Notes under the pieces: generated by a model
Databases searched by the model: none
Seen by the model: the letters and a program-made list of their open reading frames with translations, nothing else
What the model was told of the DNA's origin: nothing
Program-made: the position numbers and the translations under genes
Part shown: positions 54,412 through 63,227 of the stretch, in pieces
How positions within the stretch are numbered: the first letter of the stretch is position 1
Layout: the number at the start of each line of letters is the position of its first letter
Assembly (NCBI RefSeq): GCF_018448495.1
Contig: NZ_CP049902.1
Location: 2,108,001 to 2,172,000, forward strand
Direction: 5' to 3'
Source of the DNA: Psychrobacter sp. WY6
GTDB lineage: Bacteria; Pseudomonadota; Gammaproteobacteria; Pseudomonadales; Moraxellaceae
DNA: 64,000 nt

Positions 54412-54839
54412 TTAAGCTCTATAGCGTATGACGGGTTGACCAAACTGTACCACTTCGGAGTTATCGACTAAGATTTCGTCAACGACACCACTTTGCGTTG
54501 CCTCAAGAGGATTCATAATTTTCATGGCTTCGATGATGCCCAATGTGTCACCAGCTTGCACCTTTTGTCCGACCTTTACGAATGGCGGATCATTAGGGCT
54601 AGGGGCTGAGTAATAAACACCAACCATCGGCGATGTCTCAACGCTACCCGCTTTTACCGCTGGCTTTGCTTCAGCAGTGATAGGGGTAATGCCAGCAGCA
54701 GGTGCGGCCATCATGGTCGGTGCAGGCGCATCATAGTGACGAGTTAAGCTGATGTGCTCATCATCTGAGCTGATTTCTAAATTAACCAGTTCACTTTCTT
54801 CCATGAGGGCGATTAGGTGCGTATTTTTTCAATATCCAT
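54412..54839 (-). CDS. accB: Biotin carboxyl carrier protein AccB (frameshifted near the start)
   Basis: Carries the biotin of acetyl-CoA carboxylase. The biotin site is IIEAMKIMNPLEA, with the modified Lys inside EAMKIMN. The thumb and linker region (APAPTMMAAPAAGITPIT) is typical. The ATG at 54837-54839 begins MDIEKIRT and one base is missing near 54812 before LIALMEESELVNLEI. Restored length is about 142 residues, close to E. coli BCCP (156). Upstream of accC on the same strand. Confidence 0.95.
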
Positions 54840-55086
54840 AGTTTTAATTTTGCCTTCTACTAATTTCAAGAAATAGTGTAACTAAATATTGTGTAGGTAA
54901 TTGCTAATGATACCTATATTCATGGCAATGAGCAATCGATGTACAGTTGTTACTGAGTTTTTTTACATATTTGACGTAAGCATTTCTACGAGTAAGAAAT
55001 GCTTAATGATTTATCATAGTCTATGTGACCATGTAGCGCTAGTCATGGTTAGTAGATACTGCATTTACATCAGTATAGCTGATGCA

Positions 55087-56453
55087 TTAACCCCACATCG
55101 TCGTCAGACGCTTTTGTTGATAGCGCAGGCGTAGGGTGAGTAGAATAGACGATAAGAATAAACCCGTGATTAATGCCATCCAAAACCCTTGTGCGCCTAT
55201 ATCGGTGAAGCGCACCAAATAAACACCGAGTGGCAATGCCACCAGCCAGTAACAGAACAACGTGACCCACATTGGGATCGTGGTGTCTTGCATGCCGCGC
55301 AATATACCAGCGACGTTGACTTGCCAGCCATCGAACAGCTGATAACCAAGAGCAAAAATAAGTAAATGCATAGATTGCGTGATAACGGCTGGGTTATCAG
55401 AGAATGCGGCTGCCAATTGCGGCCTAAATAGCCAAATACCAATCATACAAGTGAGCGCAATCAATACTGTCCAGATAAGACCAGTGGCTTGCACTTGACG
55501 TAACGCTATGAGGTTTTTTTCGCCAAAACGATTGGATACCATTATTGTCAGTGCCATCGCGACCGATATCGGAATCATAAACAGCTGGGAAGTCACTGCT
55601 AATGCCACCTGATGCGATGCGGTTGCTAGCTCACCTAATGGACTGATAACAAGAGCGCCCAAGCTGAACAAACTGGCTTCAAAAAAGATAGAGATACCAA
55701 TCGGAATACCAAGTTTAAGGAGCTTTTTAATCTGTGCACGATTAGGACTGGCAAAGGCATAAAAGAAGCGCGTGCTGGCAAACTGCTGTCGCTTAGTGAA
55801 GCTGGTATAAGCCGCCAGTAATAAAACATTTATCCATAACACAATAGCCGTTGCGACCCCGCAGCCTGCGCCGCCCATTTCGGGCATACCAAACAGACCG
55901 TGGATAAATATATAGTTAAGGGGAATATCGGCAAGTAGTCCGATGATACTAATCACTGTCACCGGCTCAGGTCGCCCAAGTGCTTCGCAATAACTGCGTA
56001 GTACCGCATAGACAGCCAGTGCGGGAAAACCAAACGACACGCCATGCAAATACTGCGTTGCTATCGGTTGGATGTTTTCAGGCACACCCATGACCCCAAG
56101 TACATTGGGTGCTAAATTAACGATGATAAAGCCCATAATACCAATGACACTGGCGGTCCATAAAGACTGCTGCGTGATATGTGGCACTTGATGGTGCTTA
56201 TTTTGACCGATCGCCTCACCAATAAGAGGGGTGGTGGCGATTAAAATACCAGTGGGCTAAAAAACAGCGGCAGCCAAATACCAGAGCCAACGGCGACGGC
56301 AGCCAAATCAAGCGCGGAGACTTGACCTGCCATGATAGCATCGACCACACCAAGTGCTGCTTGGCAAAACTGAGTAATTAAAATAGGAAGCGCGAGCACG
56401 CCTAAGCGTAAGCTGTAGCTTTTAAAATCTCTAAAAGATAATGGGAAAACCAT
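55087..56453 (-). CDS. MATE family multidrug efflux transporter, NorM-like (frameshifted)
   Basis: Twelve-helix cation antiporter of the MATE family. The N-terminus is [47 protein letters not shown], then [19 protein letters not shown]. Later [27 protein letters not shown] and [22 protein letters not shown] are the repeated half of the fold. One C is missing near 56257 ([14 protein letters not shown] is expected), giving about 456 residues. The ATG at 56453 is preferred to a TTG at 56462. Substrates cannot be predicted. Confidence 0.9.
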
Positions 56454-56915
56454 AGTGAGCAACTTTTTATTCTTTGCGGTAATTATGATAGATGAGCAAA
56501 TATTGCCATCAACAAAACAATAGCGAGACAGTCATACCCTGACCAAAAACTTGAGCGGAAAAGCAAATGAGAATGAGGACATGCTCTAAGCAAGTTTAAC
56601 CAAGCCAATCTAGTTTTTTGGCTGGATGTAAAAGGGGGAGTCGTGCCGACGATAATACTCCGATAAATAATATGAGCAAGCCTATATAGACAGAGTATGC
56701 AAAAAAAAGTCAGGCACAAAAATAAAAATAACCCGTCAATCCAAGCAGTGGATTGACAGGTCATAAATAAATAGAATGGTAAAGAAGCCACGCTATGATG
56801 TCAACGCTTTAAAAGCGTTGTATCGATCTTAAAAACTGACTGTGAAAGGTAATCGATTCAATAGAGCGTGCACTGGACGATAACCGTTCTAATTTATAGG
56901 CACATCAGCAGGCAT
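56454..56915. other. Region between the MATE and lipoprotein genes, with a doubtful 102-codon frame
   Basis: About 460 bases. An open minus-strand frame at 56483-56791 would encode a hydrophobic, Cys- and Leu-rich protein of 102 residues (begins MASLPFYLFMTCQS). It has no recognised family and no ribosome binding site, so it is more likely chance. A short palindrome AACGCTTTAAAAGCGTT lies at 56802-56818. Confidence 0.35.
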
Positions 56916-57953
56916 TTATAGCGACTCAGGCAAATCTTGCACCACTGCTTGATAGCCAATCAAGGTATTATTGGCATCAAATGCTTGCACGACAATCACG
57001 TAATTGGTGAACATGACTGGAATAACAGGAGCAAACTGCGTTTCAAGATTACTTAATATCACGTTCTGCACATAGCCGTTGGCACCAGACTCGGCTTTAT
57101 TGACATCAATTTGGCTGACCAGTAAATGCTTGGTATTGGCAGGATTTTGCCAAGTGACAGTCTTTTGACTGCCATTACCGATGACATCAAGAGTCATTTT
57201 GCCCAGACTATAATCAAGTGGGTACGTCTTAAAATTAGAGCGATCGCTGATGGTGTAGGTGACGTTGCAATTTTTTTCGCTACTGGTCAGTTTTTTACCG
57301 CCGATGCCATCCTGATACTCAAAGCTACCTCTCCAAGGTGATCCTGCTTCTTTTTCCTCAAAGCTCCCCGCAAAAGTGGTTAATAAGTTTGGTGTTTCTA
57401 CGCCCAAATCATTGACATATTTAATGTCTAAAACGCTAACGTATCGAGACTGCCTGTTATTTTACCCGCGATATAGTTGTCAACCTTAATGGCTGAGTTG
57501 ATACCCAAAGTGTTATTTTCTTGGCAGGCTTGCTGCTGATAACTAACGCTACCATCGACGCTGCCAGCGCCATCTTTGCTGATGTCAAAGTAAACGGCAC
57601 CGATATCGATATCGTCGTTGTCACCATCGTCAATCTCAATAAAGTGTCCGACATATAAACCGCCGCGACCGCCTTCTGGGGTTATTTATCCAAGAAATTA
57701 TCGAGTGATTCTTCTGGTAAAAATACCGACTCCAAAATCTCAGCCATGGATTTTCATCATCGCTCAGCTTATCTTCGACTTCTTTATACTTCTCTTTGAC
57801 CTTGTCTTCCACACGATCATATTCATCTTTCACCTGATCTTCTATTCGGTCATATTCCTCTTTCACCTTGTCCCCGTCACTGCCACAGGCGCTAAGGGTC
57901 AGACTGAACATGCTGACGGTTAATACAGATAATAGTAGTTTGGGTGCGCTCAT
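56916..57953 (-). CDS. Lipoprotein with an 11-residue repeat coiled-coil (frameshifted)
   Basis: Exported lipoprotein of about 345 residues. The signal peptide ends in TLSACGSDGDK (lipobox LSAC). Directly after it come three 11-residue repeats of the type VKEEYDRIEDQ, a highly charged amphipathic helix. The body contains GGRGGLYVGHFIEIDDGDNDDIDIGAVYF, then LLTTFAGSFEEKEAGSPWRGSFEYQDG and a beta-rich end. No known family is recognised. Three breaks occur near 57745, 57690 and 57440. Without them one frame runs from the ATG at 57951-57953 to 56916. Nearest genes are unrelated, so no function can be inferred. Confidence 0.7.
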
Positions 57954-58101
57954 AAGCGGGTCCTGATAATGGGGATAAAGGCATGATAAAGAAAATCGAT
58001 AAATGAATTGTTGAGCATAAATCGCAAATATAGCAAATTTTTTGCAGACAGCGCATCAATAAGTGTTCGTTGATAACACTAAAAACCTTACTCAATCGTT
58101 A

Positions 58102-58596
58102 CTATCTCACCACTGGTTGCTCAGATAGTAGATGAAGGGTTTCTGCCATATCCATAATGGCGTACCAGTGTTTGGCGTCTAGTGGAATCACGGTAAGTTG
58201 CTCACAGCCTTTTCTCATTAATAGTGAATCCTCAAGTGCGGGTAAAAATTTAAGGGCTGATAGTGGTAGAATATCAATAAATGCTTGCTCAAAAGTGACG
58301 TCTACCATATACCAGCGTGGCTCATCTTCGGTGGCAATAGGATCGTAATGACGGTGCTCAGGATGGAACTGGCAAGGGTCAGGGTAGCCTGCTTTGCTTA
58401 CCGTCATGATGCCAGCGACGCCAGACGGCTTAGCGCTAGAGTGATAAAAGAACACCTTGTCGCCGACCTGCATCTCGTCACGCATGAAGTTACGAGCGCG
58501 GTAATTACGCACACCATCCCAACTGTCGGTCTCTAGGCGTTGCAAATCATCAATACCAAAAAACTTGGGGTTAGACTTCATTAACCAATAAGCCAT
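58102..58596 (-). CDS. EVE domain-containing protein
   Basis: Small protein of 164 residues with an intact frame, made entirely of the EVE fold (thymocyte nuclear protein 1 family), a PUA-like domain that binds modified bases in DNA or RNA. Signature residues: YWLMKSNPKFFGID, WDGVRNYRARNFMRDEMQVGDKVFFYHSS and YPDPCQFHPEHRHYDP. Its bacterial role is unknown; related EVE proteins are linked to modified-base recognition and restriction. No restriction or modification gene is next to it. Confidence 0.9.
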   Translation of the reverse strand: MAYWLMKSNPKFFGIDDLQRLETDSWDGVRNYRARNFMRDEMQVGDKVFFYHSSAKPSGVAGIMTVSKAGYPDPCQFHPEHRHYDPIATEDEPRWYMVDVTFEQAFIDILPLSALKFLPALEDSLLMRKGCEQLTVIPLDAKHWYAIMDMAETLHLLSEQPVVR

Positions 58597-58636
58597 ATCT
58601 TTATCCTATTTATCATTATCAGCCATTCATTATTTG

Positions 58637-58681
58637 CAATATCACTTTATGCAATGTCATTTAATACAATGTCACTTTATG
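58637..58681. repeat. Triple 15-bp direct repeat
   Basis: Units CAATATCACTTTATG (58637-58651), CAATGTCATTTAATA (58652-58666) and CAATGTCACTTTATG (58667-58681). They lie upstream of hemW, in the spacer shared with the divergent EVE gene. Overlapping open frame 58654-58848 is likely not a gene. Confidence 0.85.
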
Positions 58682-58872
58682 CCATCATTCTTCACTATTT
58701 TGCCTATAAAAGTACAGGGTTAACATGGATGTTTGTGACTGGTTTTGTTATTGATCGGCTTTTCTTTAAGATAGCCTTTTTTTTAATCACATTAGCCGTT
58801 ATCCTAGCGTTACTTTCTGCTAGTGACAGCAGTCATCCATTTATGTAACCTTTTTTATAGATACCTTCGTTT

Positions 58873-60171
58873 ATGTCAAATATTACACCTGCTCATTTTT
58901 CTGATAATCTCAGCATCTCTAATAATACTGCGAGTGGGATACAGGTAAGCGCCATCCCACTGGCGCTTTATATTCATATCCCGTGGTGTGTCAAAAAATG
59001 CCCTTATTGTGATTTTAATTCGCATGAGCTGCCGATGGATACGCAGCTATCTATGTATGACGAATATGTGGATGCGCTGCTGTCAGATGCCGCCATGCAG
59101 CAGTCGTTAACCCAAGCGCGTGAAATCAGTTCGATTTTTATCGGTGGTGGTACGCCTTCACTGCTACCCATTGCGCAATACCAGCGATTGTTTACTGGCT
59201 TACGCAACATTTTTAAGTTTGCTGATAGCATTGAAGTGACGATGGAAGCCAATCCGGGCACGCTTGAGCATGCGCCTTTTGCCCAATATTTAGAGGTGGG
59301 TATCAATCGTTTGTCGATAGGGGTACAAAGTTTTGCTGCTGATAAGCTCAAAACCCTTGGTCGCATACATGACCCTGCACAAGCATTGTCAGCGATTCGT
59401 GCGGCTCGCGAGGCTGGGTTTGAGCGAGTCAATGTCGATTTGATGCATGGGCTGCCGCAGCAAACGATGAATGAGGCGCTGAACGATATCCAGATGGCGC
59501 ATGATGCTGGGGCGACGCATATTTCTTGGTATCAATTAACGATTGAGCCCAATACCGTATTTTACCGTAGCCAGCCGATTTTGCCAGATGAGGATAACTT
59601 GGCAGATATTGAGCAGGCAGGTCAAGCGTTGTTGCAGCAGTTGGGCTACCATAATTACGAAGTATCCGCGTGGGCAGGCGCGTCAGATGAGGCATGCTGT
59701 CACAATGTTAATTACTGGCAATTTGGTGACTACCTAGCGATTGGTGCGGGCGCGCATGGCAAAGTAACGATTGCTCATGAAGCATCAGCATTAACAGAGA
59801 ATGGCTTAAAGAATGACTTGCTAGCAGACTCTGGTATTTATCGTTTTAGTAAGTCACGACTGCCTAAAGATTATGTGGATTATCAAGATAACACTGATTC
59901 TTCTGTTAAACAAAGCGCACCAAAAATGGTGGGTTGGCAGGAAATTGACAGTGAGGAGTTGGTCAGTGAGTTTATGCTGAATGCGCTACGTCTACATGAC
60001 GGTGTCGCTTGGTCGATGTTTACCGCAAGGACAGGGCTGAGTTACGATGATATTGCTATACAAGTGGCGCAATTGATTATTCAGGGATTGCTAGTAGACA
60101 GTACTGAGCGGCTACAGCCAACGCTATTGGGTCAACGTTATCTCAATCAGATATTGCGAGCCTTTTTATAA
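58873..60171 (+). CDS. hemW: HemW-type radical SAM protein (coproporphyrinogen III oxidase-like)
   Basis: Radical SAM protein of the HemN/HemW family. HemW binds haem and acts as a haem chaperone, not as the oxidase. The [4Fe-4S] site is PWCVKKCPYCDF (CxxxCxxC), followed by FIGGGTPSLL, LSIGVQSFAADKLKTLGR and ISWYQLTIEPNTVF. The frame is intact over 432 residues, with an unconserved start of about 30 residues before PLALYIHIPWC. A Thr-rich segment is inserted before the last winged domain. Confidence 0.92.
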   Translation: MSNITPAHFSDNLSISNNTASGIQVSAIPLALYIHIPWCVKKCPYCDFNSHELPMDTQLSMYDEYVDALLSDAAMQQSLTQAREISSIFIGGGTPSLLPIAQYQRLFTGLRNIFKFADSIEVTMEANPGTLEHAPFAQYLEVGINRLSIGVQSFAADKLKTLGRIHDPAQALSAIRAAREAGFERVNVDLMHGLPQQTMNEALNDIQMAHDAGATHISWYQLTIEPNTVFYRSQPILPDEDNLADIEQAGQALLQQLGYHNYEVSAWAGASDEACCHNVNYWQFGDYLAIGAGAHGKVTIAHEASALTENGLKNDLLADSGIYRFSKSRLPKDYVDYQDNTDSSVKQSAPKMVGWQEIDSEELVSEFMLNALRLHDGVAWSMFTARTGLSYDDIAIQVAQLIIQGLLVDSTERLQPTLLGQRYLNQILRAFL

Positions 60172-60228
60172 TTGGAGATATTCACGGTGTCTTTAATGTC
60201 AGTCTTTACTATCGAAAAATAAAGTCAT

Positions 60229-60262
60229 AAAAAAAGGCTTATCACATAAATGATAAGCCTTT
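60229..60262 (-). terminator. Terminator of the entericidin-like gene
   Basis: Perfect 12-base stem AAAGGCTTATCA (60233-60244) and TGATAAGCCTTT (60251-60262) with a six-base loop. Read on the minus strand it is followed by seven T. It may also end hemW on the plus strand, where only three T follow. Confidence 0.85.
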
Positions 60263-60286
60263 CAAATACGCAAAAAAAATCAATAC

Positions 60287-60427
60287 TTAGATTTTATTTT
60301 GTACGTCTTGTGCGCCGCCAGTAACAGCTTCGCCAGCGCTTGATACGTCTTGGCCCAAACCTTTAAAAGTGTTGCAACCAGTTAGAACAAACATAGCAGT
60401 TAAAGATGCAATGATTAATTTTTTCAT
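60287..60427 (-). CDS. Entericidin-like small lipoprotein
   Basis: A 46-residue protein too short for most gene callers. The ATG at 60425-60427 has GAGG nine bases upstream. The signal peptide MKKLIIASLTAMFVL is followed by lipobox LTGC. The mature part (CNTFKGLGQDVSSAGEAVTGG) matches the entericidin pattern of a short amphipathic G/A/S helix. Entericidins A and B of E. coli form an antidote/toxin pair linked to cell lysis; here only one is seen. A strong terminator follows 25 bases after the stop. Confidence 0.8.
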   Translation of the reverse strand: MKKLIIASLTAMFVLTGCNTFKGLGQDVSSAGEAVTGGAQDVQNKI

Positions 60428-60729
60428 AATAGAATCCTCAAAAATGGGTCGTTATAAATAATAACAGTGATGCTAAGCATTAGGCTTGAGCCTCACTGAG
60501 GGGTTATTGGATAAGATAATAATTGATAAATACTATCTCGATATCCGTTAGAGACATCATAGTGAAAGTTAAAAACTGTGCAAAGTATCAAAATGTAATT
60601 ATTGGCAGTAAACTGTAACTTTTAATTACCTTTTGCTCAGAAATTCAAATAACCATCATCTTAGTAGAGTCTGTCCACGTTATCTTGGATCGACGATAAC
60701 ACGCAGATTTGACGACTTAAGGAGTCGAT
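60428..60729. other. Entericidin-trmL divergent intergenic region
   Basis: About 300 bases, AT-rich, no gene seen. TAAGGAGTCGAT just before the trmL ATG is a strong ribosome binding site. Confidence 0.5.
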
Positions 60730-61302
60730 ATGACCACCCATATTGTGTTGGTAGCGCCAAAAATGCCTAGTAACACGGGCAATATTATCCGCTTATGTGC
60801 CAACACGGGCGCGCAGCTACACTTGGTCAGGCCATTAGGGTTTGAGCTTGATGATAAAAAGCTACGGCGTGCAGGTTTGGATTATCATGAATACGCGCAC
60901 CTACAAGTACATGATGATTGGGCAGCAGCAAAACTGGCGCTACAGGCAGCGGATTGTCATATTGTCACAGCATTGACCACCAAACTGAGCAAGCCTTTTT
61001 ATGACTATGACTTTGGTGGGCAACAGATGGCTGCCGAATCTGATCGTGCTTTGATGCCTGAACAGATACCTAATGTCGCCTTAGTATTTGGCTCTGAAAC
61101 AGCAGGTTTGGCAGATGATATACGTGAAGATATCGGCGCTGATCACTGGTTACGCTTGCCTATGCTGGCTGATTCACGCAGTTTGAACTTATCGAATAGT
61201 GTGGCGATATGTCTGTATGAGGTCTGGCGTCAGCAAGGCTTCACTGGTGATGAAGGTCGTAGTATCGGGTATGAGACGTTGACAGTGTACGATCCAAAAT
61301 AG
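60730..61302 (+). CDS. trmL: tRNA (cytidine/uridine-34-2'-O)-methyltransferase TrmL
   Basis: SPOUT-class enzyme that methylates the ribose of nucleotide 34 in tRNA Leu isoacceptors. The N-terminus is HIVLVAPKMPSNTGNIIRLCANTGAQLHLVRPLGFELDDKKLRRAGLDYHEYA. The knotted SAM site is LVFGSETAGL and SRSLNLSNSVAICLYEVWRQ. The frame is intact at 190 residues, slightly longer than E. coli TrmL (157) through a C-terminal addition. Strong AAGGAG. Confidence 0.94.
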   Translation: MTTHIVLVAPKMPSNTGNIIRLCANTGAQLHLVRPLGFELDDKKLRRAGLDYHEYAHLQVHDDWAAAKLALQAADCHIVTALTTKLSKPFYDYDFGGQQMAAESDRALMPEQIPNVALVFGSETAGLADDIREDIGADHWLRLPMLADSRSLNLSNSVAICLYEVWRQQGFTGDEGRSIGYETLTVYDPK

Positions 61303-61385
61303 CCGTGCATTTTTTACTGATTGCAGGCGATGATCCAACATTCAGGTATTCATCGCCATTCATAATCCCTTATCAATCATATATC

Positions 61386-61742
61386 TTACAAACAGTTGGG
61401 TGGTTTGGGCAGACCGGCAAGGCGATTAACATGGCGGGCAACCAAGCCAGTGTTGAATAACTGCTGTAGTTTCTGATTGCTAATATCATGCTCTGGCAAG
61501 GTTTTCTGTAACCATTTAATCAGTGGGCGCGTGGCTGGTGCGTGATTAAACTGAGTAAAAAATGCCCGTACCTGTTGTAAAATTTGTAAATGCTCAGTTT
61601 CTAGATGCACCTCTAGAGTGTCGGCCAATTGCTGAGCGACATCAGGGGTCCAGATATTATGGTCACATAAATGACCGTCTTGATCCAATTCAACGTTGAT
61701 TGCCGCTGTTATATCGTGATTAATCGTATTATCGTTATTCAT
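61386..61742 (-). CDS. tusE: TusE/DsrC family sulfur carrier
   Basis: Last step of the Tus sulfur relay, passing persulfide from TusBCD to MnmA. The C-terminal arm is AGLPKPPNCL, with the active Cys as the penultimate residue, as in TusE and DsrC. LIKWLQKTLPEHDISNQKLQQLF is typical. At 118 residues it is close to E. coli TusE (109). Its ATG overlaps the tusB stop by four bases (ATGA at 61739-61742), indicating translational coupling. No sulfite reductase genes are nearby, which favours TusE over DsrC. Confidence 0.92.
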   Translation of the reverse strand: MNNDNTINHDITAAINVELDQDGHLCDHNIWTPDVAQQLADTLEVHLETEHLQILQQVRAFFTQFNHAPATRPLIKWLQKTLPEHDISNQKLQQLFNTGLVARHVNRLAGLPKPPNCL

Positions 61743-62083
61743 AGGGCGATGGTCACTACTTTATCAAACCCCGCATTATTAGCATCGGTATTCTGAGTTA
61801 GATTGACCCATTCTTCATCGGTTAACAGCCCACTCAACTTGGTTTCTAGATTGAGCTTAGCACTGGTATTGTTACTCAGCTGCGCCACATCATCGGCTAA
61901 GGCATAAATATTTGCGATGCCTTGTATTTCACTGTCACTCAAATACGCATCAAGCCAACTGATAAAAGCCACGGTGCTACCAAGCAAGAGAATACTGTCA
62001 CCGGTGCGCCATGTCCGTGACATCTCATCGACACTGCGCCTGAGCATATCCATTGTGCTGTGTATTTGATATAAAGTTGCCAT
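61739..62083 (-). CDS. tusB: TusB-like sulfur relay subunit
   Basis: About 114 residues from ATG 62081-62083; the longer open frame to 62218 begins with implausible sequence. MATLYQIHSTMDMLRRSVDEM and GDSILLLGSTVAFISW fit the DsrH/TusB family, a rather variable group. It is third in the tusDCBE order. Assignment depends partly on position. Confidence 0.75.
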   Translation of the reverse strand: MATLYQIHSTMDMLRRSVDEMSRTWRTGDSILLLGSTVAFISWLDAYLSDSEIQGIANIYALADDVAQLSNNTSAKLNLETKLSGLLTDEEWVNLTQNTDANNAGFDKVVTIAL

Positions 62084-62117
62084 AACAGTGTCCGATTCGT
62101 TGCTAGATTTAGGATAA

Positions 62118-62162
62118 GGCGTGTCCTCATTTTCATCTCTATTTTTAAAATGAGGACACGCC
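62118..62162. repeat. Perfect 16-bp inverted repeat between tusC and tusB
   Basis: Arms GGCGTGTCCTCATTTT (62118-62133) and AAAATGAGGACACGCC (62147-62162) match at all 16 bases with a 13-base loop. It is GC-rich at the outer ends and A/T rich inward. It lies in an otherwise tight operon, so it is unlikely to be a plain terminator. A small mobile element remnant or an RNA processing hairpin are both possible. Confidence 0.85.
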
Positions 62163-62195
62163 CTAGTATTTAAAGTATTAAATAAAATTGCGAGG

Positions 62196-62519
62196 CTAAA
62201 AGCGTAGTATTTGCTCAAAGTCTGAAGCGTTCACCACTTCAGGTATCAATGTCAATTGTGAAGCCAAATCAATAGGCAGCATACCTGTGACCCACCCGCT
62301 AAAGACATCGTCAGGTAGCCAAGCGGCTGGCATGTCATATAGCTCAAGCGACTGAATCATGCCATGCAAACGCGACGCAGGCTGCATCAACAAGCCAAAA
62401 ACAGGCGCATCCAAATACAGCTGTACTTCATGACCAAAGGTCGCTAGCGTTAATGCAAGCGCACAGCCTTCATAACTCGCCATTTCAGTCGGCGTGAGCA
62501 GCTGAATTAATAATTTCAT
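62196..62519 (-). CDS. tusC: TusC-like sulfur relay subunit
   Basis: A 107-residue DsrE-fold protein: MKLLIQLLTPTEMASYEGCALALTLATFGHEVQLYLD, then VFGLLMQPASRL and a C-terminal part ending SDFEQILRF. Second gene of the tusDCBE cluster. E. coli TusC is 119 residues. Confidence 0.8.
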   Translation of the reverse strand: MKLLIQLLTPTEMASYEGCALALTLATFGHEVQLYLDAPVFGLLMQPASRLHGMIQSLELYDMPAAWLPDDVFSGWVTGMLPIDLASQLTLIPEVVNASDFEQILRF

Positions 62520-62588
62520 GGTTAATTCCTAATCTAATTGGTCGCTGACAATTTATCATAAGATGTAATCTGTCTGCACGGCAAGTCA

Positions 62589-63020
62589 TCAAAACTGCAT
62601 CAAACGACAGTCGCCTTGCATCATCATCGCAAGCTCACTCAGTCCGACCAGTGAAAAGCCGGTGGCAAGGTTGTCACCATTAAGTTGATGGCGTTTGCTG
62701 TTATCCGTGTCGCTAATGCCGCGACTGAGTGCAGTACTGACACAGACAGGCAGCGCTAACTGGAACTGCTCAGCGAGCGTTTGCCACTCTTTGGTCAAAT
62801 TAATTTGATCCGCCGACTGCCAGCGTAAACCATTGGCCGTATGCGCCGCATCGCCATAAAAAAACACGTTTAAGGTGATATTATCTAAGGTGACATTGTC
62901 ATTGGTATCTTTATTATTGGCAGTATTTGTCAGATAAGCGCGTGCATAGCGTAGCGCTAAATGGGCAAGTGGGTGGCTAGGATCAGCAGTAATCAGAAGC
63001 AATGGGGTCATGGTTGTCAT
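62589..63020 (-). CDS. tusD: TusD sulfur relay subunit
   Basis: DsrE-family protein that accepts persulfide on its conserved Cys, here in LPVCVSTALSRG. The N-terminus PLLLITADPSHPLAHLALRYARAYL and the end GFSLVGLSELAMMMQGDCRLMQF are typical. An internal loop is enriched in N, T and D. The ATG at 63018-63020, with AAGAG six bases upstream, is preferred to a TTG at 63035. First gene of the cluster; its product with TusC and TusB forms the TusBCD complex that loads TusE. Confidence 0.88.
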   Translation of the reverse strand: MTTMTPLLLITADPSHPLAHLALRYARAYLTNTANNKDTNDNVTLDNITLNVFFYGDAAHTANGLRWQSADQINLTKEWQTLAEQFQLALPVCVSTALSRGISDTDNSKRHQLNGDNLATGFSLVGLSELAMMMQGDCRLMQF

Positions 63021-63227
63021 AAGAGCTCTTTTCAATCATCTGCGCTAAAGTTGTTTATGCTACCATAAAGCGCTCAAAAGCAAATAGGGTCACTGTCATT
63101 AAACGTAGTTTTATATTAAATACTGACATATTGCGTATCGTTAGTTGATGCTGTGACTGCTTCGTAAGAAAAAACGATAAACTTATGCGCTAAGTTCACG
63201 TAGTCTTATCACTCTATGCAAGGAGTT

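Noticed and set aside
56483..56791. 102-codon hydrophobic open frame
   Set aside because: No ribosome binding site or family. Kept only as a note in the intergenic entry.
58654..58848. 64-codon open frame upstream of hemW
   Set aside because: No ribosome binding site, it starts within a direct repeat, no family match, and codons look random.
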